This document shows, one piece after another, positions 45,688 to 55,835 of a stretch of 64,000 bases of DNA. The stretch covers positions 1 to 64,000 of the forward strand of contig NZ_ANAH02000007.1 in NCBI RefSeq assembly GCF_000335475.2, given 5' to 3'. Source of the stretch: Cystobacter fuscus DSM 2262 (GTDB taxonomy: Bacteria; Myxococcota; Myxococcia; Myxococcales; Myxococcaceae). The position numbers and the translations under genes were made by a program. Position 1 is the first letter of the stretch, and each line of letters begins with the position of its first letter. The notes beneath the pieces were generated by a model. It was not told the origin of the DNA and did not search any database. It saw nothing but the letters and a program-made list of their open reading frames with translations.

Positions 45688-47238
45688 CTACGACTCCCGC
45701 TTCGAAGGCACTTGCAAGCCCGCCGAGCGCGCCAGGCCCATGACGCCCTCCACCGCCGCGGCGATGTAGCCAAACGGGTTGGCTCCATCCACCGCCGTGA
45801 CGTGCACCTCGCCCATCTTCTGCTGGAAGGCCGCCGCCACCTTCGGCAGTTGCCGCGCCAGCTCCAATTGGATGGACTCGGGCGACAGCGTGTTCTCGAT
45901 CTCGCGCTGCGCCCTCGACCGCGCCAGCTCCGGCTCCTGGGCGATCCTCGCCTGCCGCGCCTCCAGTTCCGCCCGCGCCAGCTCCGCCTCGGCGATGGCG
46001 CACCGGGCCTCCGCCGCCTTCGCCTCCGTCCGCGCCCGCTCCTCCTCCTGTCGCAGCTTCGCCAGCTCCGCCGCGTGCCGCGCCGCCTGCGCCTCCGCCT
46101 CGAGCTTCAACCGCTCCAGCTCCGCCTGGGCCTGTGCTGCCGCCAGCGCCCGCGCGTTCTCCAGCCGAGCCTCCGCCATGCGCCGCTCGGACTCCAGCCG
46201 CGCCAGCTCCCGCGCCTCCTCCGCCCGCGCCTCGCGCTCGCGCACCTCCAGCTCCGCGTTCAGCTTCGCCAGCGCCGTCTCGCGCTCCAGCGTCACCTGC
46301 GCCTGCCGCGCCCCGTGCTCCTGCGCCACCCGCGCCTCCGCCACCCGCGCCTCCACCGCCAGCGACTCGAGCTGCGCCTGCTCCTCCGCCGCCCGCCGCT
46401 TGTGCCGCACCTCCTCCTCCGTCACCAGCCGCGTGAGGGCGATCTGCCGCTCCGCCTCCGCCTCCTCCCGCCGGATGAAGCGCTCCTTGGACAGCTCCGC
46501 CTCGCGCGCCACCCGCTCCTGCTCCTGCCGGAAGCGCGCCTGCATGTTCGCGAACACCGTCTCCGACAGCACCCGCACGTCTTGAATCTCAATCGTGTCC
46601 AGCACCACCCCCCACCCCGTGTCCGTCCGATCCTCCGGCCGCCCCCGCCCCGACACCACCGGGGAAATCTCCCGCATCAGCTCCGTGGCGATCCCCTCCT
46701 TGCGCCGCGTCAGGCACTCCTCCACCGACAGGTTCGCCACCAGCCGCCGCACCGCGCCCACGAACATCTCCGTGAGCAGCTCGCGCAGCTTCTCCTGCGC
46801 CCGCTCCGGAAAGGAGAAGTTGAGCATCCGGAAGGCCACCAGCGGCTCGACGATGCGGTACACCGCCAGCCCCGTCACCTGCACCCCCACCTTCTCGCTC
46901 GTCACCTGATCCGCCGTGAAGCGCAGCCGCTGCACGCTCGTGGGCACGATCGCCACCGAGTCCCCCGGCAGCTTGAAGCACGACGCCCCCTGCCCACTCA
47001 CCTCCCTCACCCTGCCCCGGCGCATGTGGATGAGGAACTCGCTCGGCCGCGCGGTGATGAGCCCCCATTTCTTCATCTTCTCCGGATCCTCCGCCGGCTT
47101 GCCCGCCCGCCACCCCTCCGTGTCCCGCGCCCACTCCTCGTCCCGGGGCGGCGGGGGCGGCTCCATGCCTCCCCCCACCCGCACCGCCAGTGCGCCCGCC
47201 GCGTTCACCCTCACCGCTCGCTTCTCGTTCGTGGCCAT
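45688..47238 (-). CDS. SPFH/band 7 (flotillin-like) protein
   Basis: 516 residues from the ATG at 47238 (GGAGG six bases upstream; another ATG six bases earlier is too close to it). An SPFH domain spans about 50-240 ([35 protein letters not shown]). A very long Ala/Glu/Arg-rich coiled coil follows (about 250-460). The C-terminus has a short globular part. There is no N-terminal membrane helix, so membrane association would be peripheral or lipid-mediated. Scaffolding role inferred. Confidence 0.85.
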   Translation of the reverse strand: MATNEKRAVRVNAAGALAVRVGGGMEPPPPPRDEEWARDTEGWRAGKPAEDPEKMKKWGLITARPSEFLIHMRRGRVREVSGQGASCFKLPGDSVAIVPTSVQRLRFTADQVTSEKVGVQVTGLAVYRIVEPLVAFRMLNFSFPERAQEKLRELLTEMFVGAVRRLVANLSVEECLTRRKEGIATELMREISPVVSGRGRPEDRTDTGWGVVLDTIEIQDVRVLSETVFANMQARFRQEQERVAREAELSKERFIRREEAEAERQIALTRLVTEEEVRHKRRAAEEQAQLESLAVEARVAEARVAQEHGARQAQVTLERETALAKLNAELEVREREARAEEARELARLESERRMAEARLENARALAAAQAQAELERLKLEAEAQAARHAAELAKLRQEEERARTEAKAAEARCAIAEAELARAELEARQARIAQEPELARSRAQREIENTLSPESIQLELARQLPKVAAAFQQKMGEVHVTAVDGANPFGYIAAAVEGVMGLARSAGLQVPSKRES

Positions 47239-47454
47239 CCGCATCCTCCCCGTCTCTCGCGGACTTCCCCGATTGCAGCCTCCCGGCCAGCCCCCGAATG
47301 CCCTGAAATGGCCTGGTTGCGAGGACGGGGTGCGCCATCCCGGCCCAGGTGCCCCGGAATGGATCGCTCCCTCCCAGCCCACGGTCCTCGTAGTGGACTG
47401 AATCCCTCCGATTCGCGGTTGAGACGGGGTTGGAGGCACGCCCCTCATGTCGTC

Positions 47455-47482
47455 TTGACCGAGGGGGGGTCCTTTTTATATT
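47455..47482 (+). promoter_or_regulatory. Sigma70-type promoter of the isc operon
   Basis: TTGACC (47455-47460) and TATATT (47477-47482) are separated by 16 bp, an excellent match in this GC-rich genome. The element lies 114 bp upstream of iscS. The -10 overlaps the IscR-like box. Confidence 0.65.
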
Positions 47483-47502
47483 TGACCAATCCAGTCCACT
47501 TT
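47478..47502 (+). promoter_or_regulatory. IscR type-1-like binding site
   Basis: The 25 bp begin with ATA and contain TTGACCAATCCAGTCC, ending CACTTT. This fits the known type-1 IscR pattern (ATA..YGAC....AGTC) and resembles the E. coli iscR operator core TTGACCAATTTACTCG. It covers the -10 of the isc promoter, where a [2Fe-2S]-IscR would repress. No iscR gene lies in the window. Confidence 0.6.
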
Positions 47503-47595
47503 AGGTGCGCCGATGTAGGAGCACCAAGGACCTCACGGGGTTACCCCCGCCCCTGGGGTTCGAGAACGACCGCTGCTGCCTGGAAGGCGACCGAG

Positions 47596-48960
47596 ATGCT
47601 GAAGCTGCCCATCTACATGGACAACCACGCCACCACGCCGATGGATCCGCGCGTGCTGGAGGCGATGCTGCCCTACCTGCGCGAGGACTTCGGCAATGCC
47701 GCGTCGCGCAACCACGCCTTTGGATGGAAGGCGGAGGCGGCGGTAGAGGAGGCGCGCAAGCAGGTGGCGGCGCTCATCGGCGCGTCCGACAAGGAGATCG
47801 TCTTCACCTCGGGCGCCACCGAGTCGGACAACCTCGCCATCAAGGGCGTGGTCGAGTTCTACAAGGAGAAGGGTGACCACATCATCACCCTGAAGACCGA
47901 GCACAAGGCGGTGCTCGACACGTGCAAGCGCCTGGAGCGCGTGCGCCAGGAGCGGCTGGACGAGCTCAAGACGCTGCGGCTCATGCAGCTCACGGGCGCG
48001 CCGGTGAGCCGCGACGAGCTGGCCACGCTCGCCATCAAGCACGACCTGGACAACGACGCGGTGTACCGCCAGTGGGCGGAGCTGCCCACGGGTGGCGCGC
48101 GCGTGACGTACCTGGACGTGGAGAAGGACGGGCGGGTCGACCTCAAGAAGCTCGAGGCGGCCATGACGGACAAGACGATCCTCGTGTCCATCATGCTCGC
48201 CAACAACGAGATCGGCACCGTGCAGCCCATCGCGGAGATCGGCCGGATGTGCCGCGCCCGGGGCATCCTGTTCCACTGCGACGCAGTGCAGGGCATCGGC
48301 AAGGTGCCCTTCCACGTGGAGGAGGCGCAGGTGGACCTGGTCTCCATCTCCGCGCACAAGATGTACGGCCCCAAGGGCGTGGGCGCGCTCTACGTGCGCC
48401 GCAAGCCGCGCGTGCGCATCGCGCCGCTCATCGATGGTGGCGGCCATGAGCGCGGCATGCGCTCGGGCACGCTGAACGTGGCGTCCATCGTGGGCTTTGG
48501 CCACGCGGCGAAGATCGCCCGCGAGGAGCTGGTCGAGGAGGCCGCGCGCCTCACGCGCCTGCGCGAGCGGCTGCGCAAGGGCATCGTCGAGCAGCTGGAC
48601 ATGGTGACGGTGAACGGCTCGCAGGAGCACCGGCTGCCGGGCAACCTCAACATCTCCTTCGCCTACGTGGAGGGCGAGGCGCTGATGATGGCCATCAAGG
48701 ACGTGGCGGTGTCCTCGGGCTCGGCGTGCACGTCGGCCTCGCTGGAGCCCTCCTACGTGCTGCGCGCGTGCGGCGTGGAAGAGGACATGGCGCACAGCTC
48801 CATCCGCTTCGGCATCGGCCGCTTCAACACCGAGGAAGAGGTCGACTTCGTCATCAAGCTCATGGTGGACAAGGTGAACCGTCTGCGCGAGATGAGCCCG
48901 CTGTACGAGATGGCCAAGGAAGGCATCGACCTCAAGAGCATCGAGTGGACGGCGCACTAG
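47596..48960 (+). CDS. iscS: Cysteine desulfurase IscS (long form)
   Basis: 454 residues; GGAAGG before the ATG. PLP enzyme that takes sulfur from cysteine. PLP-lysine in [10 protein letters not shown] (Lys255), His103 in TEHKAV, Cys378 in the loop [21 protein letters not shown], and the family N-terminus [16 protein letters not shown]. Compared with the about 404-residue E. coli protein there is an insertion of about 50 residues between TCKRLERV and [10 protein letters not shown] (about 114-168). First gene of iscSUA-hscBA-fdx. Confidence 0.96.
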   Translation: MLKLPIYMDNHATTPMDPRVLEAMLPYLREDFGNAASRNHAFGWKAEAAVEEARKQVAALIGASDKEIVFTSGATESDNLAIKGVVEFYKEKGDHIITLKTEHKAVLDTCKRLERVRQERLDELKTLRLMQLTGAPVSRDELATLAIKHDLDNDAVYRQWAELPTGGARVTYLDVEKDGRVDLKKLEAAMTDKTILVSIMLANNEIGTVQPIAEIGRMCRARGILFHCDAVQGIGKVPFHVEEAQVDLVSISAHKMYGPKGVGALYVRRKPRVRIAPLIDGGGHERGMRSGTLNVASIVGFGHAAKIAREELVEEAARLTRLRERLRKGIVEQLDMVTVNGSQEHRLPGNLNISFAYVEGEALMMAIKDVAVSSGSACTSASLEPSYVLRACGVEEDMAHSSIRFGIGRFNTEEEVDFVIKLMVDKVNRLREMSPLYEMAKEGIDLKSIEWTAH

Positions 48961-49000
48961 TCCGCGCCCTCCCCCCACCCCAATCCCCCCGGAGTTCCCC

Positions 49001-49402
49001 ATGGCCTACAGCGACAAAGTCATCGACCACTACGAGAACCCCCGCAACGTCGGCTCGCTCGACAAGGCGGATCCCAACGTCGGCACCGGTCTGGTGGGTG
49101 CTCCCGCGTGCGGCGACGTGATGCGCCTGCAGCTGAAGATCACCGACGAGGGCATCATCGAGGACGCCCGCTTCAAGACGTTCGGCTGTGGCTCGGCCAT
49201 CGCCTCCAGCTCGCTGGTGAGCGAGTGGGTGAAGGGCAAGACGGTGGACGAGGCGCTGACCATCTCCAACAAGGACGTGGCGCGCGAGCTGGCGTTGCCG
49301 CCGGTGAAGATCCACTGCTCGGTGCTGGCCGAGGACGCCATCAAGGCCGCCATCGACGACTTCAAGAAGAAGCGCGACGCGCGCCGGCAGCAGCCGGCCT
49401 GA
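49001..49402 (+). CDS. iscU: Fe-S scaffold protein IscU
   Basis: 133 residues. Cluster ligands Cys37 (GAPACGDVM, with Asp39), Cys63 (FGCGSAIASS), His105 and Cys106 (KIHCSVLAEDA). The LPPVK motif at 99-103 is the known HscA recognition site. Second gene of the isc operon. Confidence 0.97.
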   Translation: MAYSDKVIDHYENPRNVGSLDKADPNVGTGLVGAPACGDVMRLQLKITDEGIIEDARFKTFGCGSAIASSSLVSEWVKGKTVDEALTISNKDVARELALPPVKIHCSVLAEDAIKAAIDDFKKKRDARRQQPA

Positions 49403-49436
49403 GCGGACAACCGAAAGAGCAGTCAGGAGGCGCGTG

Positions 49437-49832
49437 ATGAACGAGCAGGCGACAGAGCAGACGGGCCAGAAGACGGCGCCTGTGACCCCGGCGGCCAAAC
49501 CGGCACGGGGCATCACGCTGCATGACAGCGCGGTGGAGCAGTTGCGCAAGTTGCTCGCGGAGCGGCAGACGCCCGACGCGGGGCTGCGCATCGCGGTGCG
49601 TGGCGGCGGGTGCTCGGGACTGGCGTACGTGATGGAGTGGTCGGAGAAGCCGCGCGAGAAGGACAAGATCTTCGAGCGCGAGGGCGTGCGGGTCTTCGTG
49701 GACCCCAAGAGCTACCTGTACCTCATCGGCACGGAGATCGTGTACGAGTCCACGCTGATGGCCTCCGGGTTCAAGCTCAACAACCCGAACGTGAAGGGCG
49801 CATGCGGTTGCGGAGAGAGCTTCTCCGTCTGA
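49437..49832 (+). CDS. iscA: Fe-S assembly protein IscA
   Basis: 131 residues from the ATG at 49437 (AGGAGG six bases upstream; a GTG three bases earlier is possible). A 25-residue N-terminal extension precedes the A-type carrier domain, with Cys59 (GGGCSG), Cys123 and Cys125 (ACGCGESF). Delivers Fe-S clusters or iron to target proteins. Confidence 0.95.
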   Translation: MNEQATEQTGQKTAPVTPAAKPARGITLHDSAVEQLRKLLAERQTPDAGLRIAVRGGGCSGLAYVMEWSEKPREKDKIFEREGVRVFVDPKSYLYLIGTEIVYESTLMASGFKLNNPNVKGACGCGESFSV

Positions 49833-49920
49833 CGCACGCGACACCCACCACGCAATCCTGGGGGCCCGGCCGCCAATCGCCGGGCCCTCGTCGTTTCTTT
49901 CCGTCGAGAGGAAACACCCG

Positions 49921-50550
49921 GTGAAGTGCTGGAACTGTGACAAGGCGTCGGAGGGCAGCCCGTTCTGCGGCGCCTGCGGGAAGATCGCGGGCCGGATCGC
50001 CGGCACCACCCACTTCGCCATCTTCGGCCTGCCCCCCAGCCCGGACGTGGAGCTGGCCGCCCTGGAGCGGCAGTACCGGGAGCTGTCCCTGCGGCTGCAC
50101 CCGGACCGCTTCGCCCAGGCCGAGGCGCGCGAGCGCCGACTGTCGCTGGAGCACACCACCGCGCTCAACGAGGCCTACAAGACGCTCAAGGACGCCACCC
50201 GGCGCGCCTTCTACCTGCTCTCGCTCCACGGGGTGGACCTGGACCGCGAGGACACCGCCGCCCAGAAGAACATGCCCCTGGAGTTCCTCGAGGAGGTGAT
50301 GGAGCTGCGCGAGGCGCTCGACGGGGCCATGGAGACGAAGGACCAGGCGCGCGTCCAGGCGATGGCCCGGGACGTGGAGGGCAAGCGCTCCGCGGCCCTC
50401 CAGGAGGCGGTGGAGTCGTTGCGCGTGCTCGAGAAGGGGCCCGTGGACGAGGCGGTACTGAAAAAGGCGTCGCACGCCCTGGGACGGGTGCGGTACTTCA
50501 CGCGCTTCCTCGAGCAGGTGGACGCGTTCGAGGAGGAGATGCTGGCGTGA
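49921..50550 (+). CDS. hscB: Co-chaperone HscB with N-terminal zinc ribbon
   Basis: 209 residues from GTG. J-domain with HPD (60-62) and the C-terminal three-helix IscU-binding part. Unlike E. coli HscB, it starts with two CxxC pairs (Cys3, Cys6, Cys16, Cys19), a tetracysteine zinc ribbon of the kind found in mitochondrial HSC20. Stop overlaps the GTG of hscA. Confidence 0.93.
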   Translation: MKCWNCDKASEGSPFCGACGKIAGRIAGTTHFAIFGLPPSPDVELAALERQYRELSLRLHPDRFAQAEARERRLSLEHTTALNEAYKTLKDATRRAFYLLSLHGVDLDREDTAAQKNMPLEFLEEVMELREALDGAMETKDQARVQAMARDVEGKRSAALQEAVESLRVLEKGPVDEAVLKKASHALGRVRYFTRFLEQVDAFEEEMLA

Positions 50551-52391
50551 GCAAGAACGGCTTCCTGCAGATTCATGACCCGCTCAAGCCCAAGGGGCAC
50601 GCGGTGGGGATCGACCTGGGCACCACGAACTCGCTCGTGGCGGGCGTCATCCAGGGCAAGCCCCGCTGCCTGGTGGCGGACGAGGGCGACAGCAACCTGC
50701 TGCCCTCGGTGGTGCACTACGGACGGGACGGGGGCGTGGTGGTGGGCGCGCGCGCCCGGGGACTCGCCGCCGAGCACCCCACGGACACCATCGTCTCCGT
50801 GAAGCGCTTCATGGGCCGCGGCCCGGACGATCCGGAGACGCGCAAGCTGGGCGCCTACCGGTTCGCCTCCGGCGGCAAGGTGGTGCGCTTCGAGGTGGCC
50901 GGCGGCCAGCCCGTCACCCCCATCGAGGTGTCCGGGGAAATCCTCCGCGCCCTCAAGCGCCGCGCCGAGTCGCACTTCTCCGGCCGCGTGGAGCAGGCCG
51001 TCATCACCGTGCCCGCCTACTTCGATGACGCCCAGCGTCAGGCCACCAAGGACGCCGGCCGGCTCGCGGGCCTGGAGGTGCTGCGCCTGCTCAACGAGCC
51101 CACCGCCGCGGCGCTCGCCTACGGGCTCGACAAGGGCAGCCAGGGCACCTTCGCGGTGTACGACCTGGGCGGCGGCACCTTCGACATCTCCATCCTCAAG
51201 CTCGTGGACGGCGTCTTCGAGGTGAAGTCCACCGGCGGCGACTCGGCGCTCGGCGGGGACGACTTCGACCGGGCCATCGCCCAGCGCGTGCTGGAGGCGC
51301 TCGGTCAGGCCACTCCCTCCCCCTCCCTGGTGGCCGAGGTGCTGGCCGCTTCGCGCAAGGCCAAGGAAGCCCTCACCGACAGCCCCGAGACGCTCCTCAC
51401 CGTGGGCGCGCACCAGCAGACGGTGCGCCGGGCCGACGTGGAGGAGTGGATTCGCCCGCTCCTGCAGAAGACGGGCGCGGTGTGCCGCCGGGCCCTCAAG
51501 GACGCGGGCGTGACGGCCTCGGAGCTCGACGGCGTCATCCTCGTGGGCGGCTCCACCCGGGTGCCCGCCGTGCGCCGCTTCGTCGCCGAGATCTTCGGCC
51601 GCGAGCCCCTGGGCGACATCGATCCGGATCAGGTGGTGGCGCTCGGCGCCGCCATCCAGGCGGACCTGCTCACCAACGTGGACCGCCAGGACGAGGTGCT
51701 GCTGCTCGACGTCATCCCCCTGTCGCTCGGGCTGGAGACGATGGGCGGGCTCGTGGAGAAGCTCATCCCGCGCAACTCCCCCATCCCCATCGGCGCGGGC
51801 CAGGTCTTCACCACCTTCAAGGACGGGCAGACGGGCCTGGACATCCACGTGCTCCAGGGCGAGCGCGAGCTGGTGGAGGACTGTCGCAGCCTCGCGCGCT
51901 TCACCCTGAGTGGAATTCCCCCCATGACGGCCGGCCTGGCCCGGGTGGAGGTGCGCTTCCAGGTGGACGCGGACGGCATCCTCTCGGTGAGCGCCAAGGA
52001 GCAGAGCACCGGCGCCACCCAGTCCATCACCGTCAAGCCCAGCCACGGCCTCACCGACGAGGAGATCGAGCAGATGCTGCTCGACTCCATCGACAACGCG
52101 GAGGAGGACGTGCAGGTGCGCCAGTTGCGCGAGCAGCGCGTGGAGGCCGAGCGCGTGCTCACCGAGGTGGAGCGGCAGTTCGGGCAGCACGCGAGCCTCG
52201 TGGACGAGGGCGAGCGCCCCACCATCGAGGCCGCCATGGCCCGGGTGCGCGAGCTGGCCCAGGGCAAGGACTCCCAGGCCCTCAAGGACGCCATCCACGC
52301 CCTGGACGAGGCCTGCAAGCCCTTCGTCGAGCGCATCATGAACCAGGCCGTGACGCGGGTCGTCGCGGGCCATTCGGTCGAGGAGTTCTGA
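50547..52391 (+). CDS. hscA: Fe-S assembly Hsp70 HscA
   Basis: 614 residues from GTG. Typical Hsp70 ATPase: [13 protein letters not shown] near 20-32, [28 protein letters not shown], then a substrate-binding domain and helical lid. In the isc operon it acts with HscB to transfer clusters from IscU. Overlaps hscB by 4 bp; fdx follows after 1 bp. Confidence 0.96.
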   Translation: MSKNGFLQIHDPLKPKGHAVGIDLGTTNSLVAGVIQGKPRCLVADEGDSNLLPSVVHYGRDGGVVVGARARGLAAEHPTDTIVSVKRFMGRGPDDPETRKLGAYRFASGGKVVRFEVAGGQPVTPIEVSGEILRALKRRAESHFSGRVEQAVITVPAYFDDAQRQATKDAGRLAGLEVLRLLNEPTAAALAYGLDKGSQGTFAVYDLGGGTFDISILKLVDGVFEVKSTGGDSALGGDDFDRAIAQRVLEALGQATPSPSLVAEVLAASRKAKEALTDSPETLLTVGAHQQTVRRADVEEWIRPLLQKTGAVCRRALKDAGVTASELDGVILVGGSTRVPAVRRFVAEIFGREPLGDIDPDQVVALGAAIQADLLTNVDRQDEVLLLDVIPLSLGLETMGGLVEKLIPRNSPIPIGAGQVFTTFKDGQTGLDIHVLQGERELVEDCRSLARFTLSGIPPMTAGLARVEVRFQVDADGILSVSAKEQSTGATQSITVKPSHGLTDEEIEQMLLDSIDNAEEDVQVRQLREQRVEAERVLTEVERQFGQHASLVDEGERPTIEAAMARVRELAQGKDSQALKDAIHALDEACKPFVERIMNQAVTRVVAGHSVEEF

Positions 52392-52392
52392 C

Positions 52393-52770
52393 GTGCCCAA
52401 GGTCCACTTCAAGAGCCCCCTGGACGACGTCACCGTGGAGGTGTCGCCGGGAACCACGCTGCTGGACGCCGCCGAGAAGGCCGGCGCCCAGGTGGGCCAC
52501 TCCTGCGGCGGCGTCTGCGCCTGCTCCACCTGCCACGTCTGGGTGCGCAAGGGCCTCGAGTCGCTCTCCGAGCAGCGGGACGAGGAGATGGACCGGCTGG
52601 ACATGGGGTTCGACGTGCGCCCCTACTCCCGCCTGTCCTGCCAGAGCGAGGTCGGCCAGACCGACGTGCACGTGGAGATCACCGAGGAGTCGCTCTCGGC
52701 CTATATGGACGAGAACCCCATCGTGCGCCGCCGCCTCGAGTCCGAGGGAAAATGGCCCCTGAAGAAGTAG
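52393..52770 (+). CDS. fdx: Isc-type [2Fe-2S] ferredoxin Fdx
   Basis: 125 residues from GTG. Adrenodoxin-type ligands Cys38, Cys44, Cys47 and Cys83 (SCGGVCACSTCH; LSCQSEV). Electron donor for cluster assembly. Final gene of the isc operon; only one base separates it from hscA. Confidence 0.95.
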   Translation: MPKVHFKSPLDDVTVEVSPGTTLLDAAEKAGAQVGHSCGGVCACSTCHVWVRKGLESLSEQRDEEMDRLDMGFDVRPYSRLSCQSEVGQTDVHVEITEESLSAYMDENPIVRRRLESEGKWPLKK

Positions 52771-52784
52771 GTTGAAACAACTGC

Positions 52785-52813
52785 TTGACGGGGACGGTTC
52801 AGGCATCTATACA
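52785..52813 (+). promoter_or_regulatory. Promoter of tRNA-Leu
   Basis: TTGACG (52785-52790) and TATACA (52808-52813) with a 17 bp spacer, 60 bp upstream of the tRNA. Strong sigma70-type match. Confidence 0.8.
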
Positions 52814-52872
52814 CCGCCCCCGTCGACGCAACGCACCGCCGAGACGCCGCAGCGATGCAGCAGCAGCCACCT

Positions 52873-52956
52873 GCCCAGGTGGTGGAATTGGTAGACACAC
52901 TAGATTCAGGGTCTAGCGCCTGCAAGGGCATGGAGGTTCGAGTCCTCTCCTGGGCA
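52873..52956 (+). tRNA. tRNA-Leu(CAG)
   Basis: 84 nt class II tRNA. Acceptor GCCCAGG pairs with CCTGGGC; anticodon stem-loop CTAGA-TTCAGGG-TCTAG gives anticodon CAG (52907-52909). A long variable arm and the T-arm GGAGG-TTCGAGT-CCTCT are intact. The CCA end is not encoded. Confidence 0.97.
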
Positions 52957-52962
52957 CTGAAG

Positions 52963-52997
52963 AAGGCCCCGACTGAAAAGTCGGGGCCTTTTTCTTT
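52963..52997 (+). terminator. Intrinsic terminator after tRNA-Leu
   Basis: AAGGCCCCGACT, loop GAAA, AGTCGGGGCCTT followed by TTTCTTTTT. A 12 bp GC-rich stem with a T-run, the clearest rho-independent terminator of the window. Confidence 0.95.
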
Positions 52998-53007
52998 TTC
53001 AGCCCCC

Positions 53008-54090
53008 TCACGCGGGGCTGTGCGCCGGCTCCACGGCCTCGTGGGCCATGTGGCCCGCCGCCTCGCGCGCCAGGCTGCCGCCTCGGCGCAGGTCCTTGAT
53101 GCGGATGCCGCGCACGCGCACGGAGATGGCCCCCAGGGACACCTGGCTGAGCAGCGTGCCCAGGTGGGTGAGCGCCGCGAAGGCCGCGGCGTCCTCGGCC
53201 GAGGCCCCCAGGCTGCGCGCCGCCCAGCTCGTGACGAAGTAGTAGATGCCCATGCCGGCCGGCACGCCCGGCAGGCTCTGGCCCAGGGCGATGGCCGCCA
53301 GGACGATGGTGCCGGCGAAGAGCCCCCCGGAGATGCCCAGGCCCCTCAGGGCCAGCCCATAGGCCAGCGCGGGCGCCAGGACGGGCCCCACGGAGAACAA
53401 CAGCGTGCGGGCCATGCCCCGGAAGCTGCGCGCGGTGCCCAGGCCCTCGGACACATGCCCCAGGAGGTGGCGCACCCGGGGCAGCCGGTTGCGCCTGCCC
53501 AGCGCCCGGGCGAGCGGCAGCGCGTAGTGGGCCAGCAGCACCACCAGCACCACCAGCCCCACGCACGCCCCCACGGCGATGCGCAGCGGCCCGGAGAACT
53601 CCGCCATCTTCTCCCCGAAGGGCCCCAGGAAGGACAGGGCCACCAGCCCCATGAGCGCCGCGAACTCCAGCAGCTTGCACACCGCCACCGAGCCCAGGGC
53701 CTGGAGGAAGGGAATGCGCTGGGTGCGCGACAGGAGGAAGCAGCGGATGAACTCGCCCAGCTTCCCGGGCAGCGCGTTGTGGGTGAAGGCGCCGATGGCC
53801 ACCAGGTGGTAGCGCTCGCGCAGGGGCACGGGCTTGCTCAGCGTCGTCTGCCACTGCACGGCCCGCAGGGGGATGATGGACGCGGACAGCAGGAGGAAGG
53901 GGATGAGCCAGGGCAGGTGCCCGGGCAGATCCTCGATGAAATCCTCCAGCGGGAAGCGCGGAATGAGCAGGGGGCCCGGTCCGAAGTTCCACCGGAAGAA
54001 GGCGCTGGAGATGAGGAACACGGACAGCACCGCGCCCACCACCACCGCCAGCACCTTGAGCAACGTGCGGCCCCCCGCCCCTTTCTTCAT
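53008..54090 (-). CDS. LPG-synthase-TM/flippase-like membrane protein
   Basis: 360 residues with about eight membrane helices. The motif GAFTHNALPGKLGEFIRCFLLSR and the later LPGVPAGMGIYYFVTSWAA correspond to the YbhN/lysylphosphatidylglycerol-synthase TM domain family. The catalytic aminoacyl-transferase domain of MprF is absent, so a lipid flippase or transport role is more likely. The ATG overlaps the stop of the upstream phosphatase-like gene (ATGA). Confidence 0.88.
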   Translation of the reverse strand: MKKGAGGRTLLKVLAVVVGAVLSVFLISSAFFRWNFGPGPLLIPRFPLEDFIEDLPGHLPWLIPFLLLSASIIPLRAVQWQTTLSKPVPLRERYHLVAIGAFTHNALPGKLGEFIRCFLLSRTQRIPFLQALGSVAVCKLLEFAALMGLVALSFLGPFGEKMAEFSGPLRIAVGACVGLVVLVVLLAHYALPLARALGRRNRLPRVRHLLGHVSEGLGTARSFRGMARTLLFSVGPVLAPALAYGLALRGLGISGGLFAGTIVLAAIALGQSLPGVPAGMGIYYFVTSWAARSLGASAEDAAAFAALTHLGTLLSQVSLGAISVRVRGIRIKDLRRGGSLAREAAGHMAHEAVEPAHSPA

Positions 54091-55673
54091 GACGCCGCGA
54101 CCTCCACCAGCGATCGGCGCCCCTCGCGGTAGACGCTCGACAGCCGATCATGCAGTTGGGTGCAGTGGCTCATCGCGGACAGATCCACCGGCAGCTCACG
54201 CGGCCAGCAGATGACGCTGTTGGTCTCCGTGCGCGTGAGCCCCCCGTGCGAGCCGAACTCCCAGGCGAAGCCCACCGTGCCGCCCTTGGAGACCGCCTGG
54301 CCGAAGAGCACCAGATCGCCCGCGGTGGGCATGTGGGGCAGCTCGCGCAGGTAGTCCGCCACGGCGCGGCGCGAGAACTCCGAGGACAGGGGCGCGCTGT
54401 CGATCTGATGCGCCTCGTACACCTGGCCCCCGATGATGGCCACCGCCTTGTCCCGGCGGCGCACCGCCACGATGCCCAGATCCGGATGGCGCATGGCCCG
54501 GCCGAGCACCTCCGGGAAGCGCGCCACGAGCTGCGCGGCCTCCAGCGGCTCGCGCCGCCGCGTCAGGTACACGTGCGAGAAGTTGCCGGACTCGACCACC
54601 ACCGGCTCCTCGGGCGCGTTCAGGGACACGTGCTCGGGCAGCGCACGGCCGTCGAGCAGCCCCCGGCGCACGTCCTCGGACAGCGGCAGGGGCGCCCCTT
54701 CCAGCAGGAGCTTCTCCAGGCGCTGCCCGGTGCGCCGCTCGATGGCGTCGCTGTCCACGTGGCCGTGGTCCGTGAGGAAGACGATGTCGTAGCCGGGCTC
54801 CACCGCCTTGGACACGGCGTAGAGCTCGGCGAGGTAGGAATCCACGCGCCGCAGCTCCGTGAGCGCCTGCTCCGAGCGGGGACCGCGGCGGTGGGCCACC
54901 TCGTCGTAGTTGCCATAGACGAGGTAGATGGAGGGCACACCCCGGATCATGTCCACCATGGCCTTGGTGTGGGCGAAGCTCCACCCGAGCCGCTGCAGGA
55001 AGACCCGGCTGACGAGGTAGCCCTGCTCGTGGCGCCAGTCGCGCTGCATCCGCGCCCACCGGTACACCTCGCGGAACGAGTTCCACGCGTCCTTGCCGAA
55101 CGAGCGCAGGTAGGACAAGGGCTTGCGCGTGCGCCCCGCCAGCACCCCCTCGAACTCGTACTTGATGCTGCGCAGCATCGTCTTGTAGCTGGCCACCGTG
55201 GTCATGCACAGCCGGTTGCGCGCCTCGGCGCGGAAGAGCGCGAAGTAGGCATGGCCGCCCTCGGACAGCAGGCTCGAGCCCGCGCTGCGCCCCAGCCGCG
55301 ATTCCATGGCGAGCGCGTCCACCGGGGTGTTCATCTGCACCTTGCGCCCCAGCTCCCGGTCGAACCAGCTGTAGGCCGGCAGGTTGGGATGGCGGATGCC
55401 GTAGAGCAGCCCCGCCTGGAAGAAGGGCGTGGAGGCGGGCGAGCCCCAGAACGCATCGTCCATGGCGTAGGCGCCCGAGGTGACGAGCTTGGAGAAGAAC
55501 GGCATCTGTCCGGTACGGACGGCGTCCTCCAGGTGCGCCTTGGGCACACCATCCAGATGGACGATCAGCAGCTTGCGTTGACGTGAAGCGGACAAGGGGC
55601 TCATTTTCGAGCCGACCTGGCGCACGTACTCGCGGGCCCACGTCTGCAATTGCGGGTTGATGACTTCGTTCAC
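54087..55673 (-). CDS. Alkaline-phosphatase-superfamily phosphodiesterase
   Basis: 528 residues from the GTG at 55673. N-terminal LLIVHLDGVPKAHLEDAV gives the first metal site (with Asp), followed by TPFFQAGLLYG, YLVYGNYDEVAHRRGP and DIVFLTDHGHVDSD, the set of Asp/His ligands of the type I phosphodiesterase/nucleotide pyrophosphatase fold. No signal peptide. The nucleophile seems to be Thr or Ser in SPASTPFF. Coupled to the flippase-like gene, so a lipid- or glycan-phosphate substrate is plausible. Confidence 0.88.
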   Translation of the reverse strand: MNEVINPQLQTWAREYVRQVGSKMSPLSASRQRKLLIVHLDGVPKAHLEDAVRTGQMPFFSKLVTSGAYAMDDAFWGSPASTPFFQAGLLYGIRHPNLPAYSWFDRELGRKVQMNTPVDALAMESRLGRSAGSSLLSEGGHAYFALFRAEARNRLCMTTVASYKTMLRSIKYEFEGVLAGRTRKPLSYLRSFGKDAWNSFREVYRWARMQRDWRHEQGYLVSRVFLQRLGWSFAHTKAMVDMIRGVPSIYLVYGNYDEVAHRRGPRSEQALTELRRVDSYLAELYAVSKAVEPGYDIVFLTDHGHVDSDAIERRTGQRLEKLLLEGAPLPLSEDVRRGLLDGRALPEHVSLNAPEEPVVVESGNFSHVYLTRRREPLEAAQLVARFPEVLGRAMRHPDLGIVAVRRRDKAVAIIGGQVYEAHQIDSAPLSSEFSRRAVADYLRELPHMPTAGDLVLFGQAVSKGGTVGFAWEFGSHGGLTRTETNSVICWPRELPVDLSAMSHCTQLHDRLSSVYREGRRSLVEVAAS

Positions 55674-55835
55674 GGTTTCGTTTCCCCTCCCCGGCCGGGA
55701 AGATGTGCACGAAGGGAGCCGCCAGCCGTGCGAACCGGGGCGCTTTGGATGCTCCGCCGCAGAGCGGCCAGACAGGCGGGCCGTGTTCAGCGGGTCATAG
55801 TCCCCATCACCCTGGGCATGGCACCTTGAGTCGGC

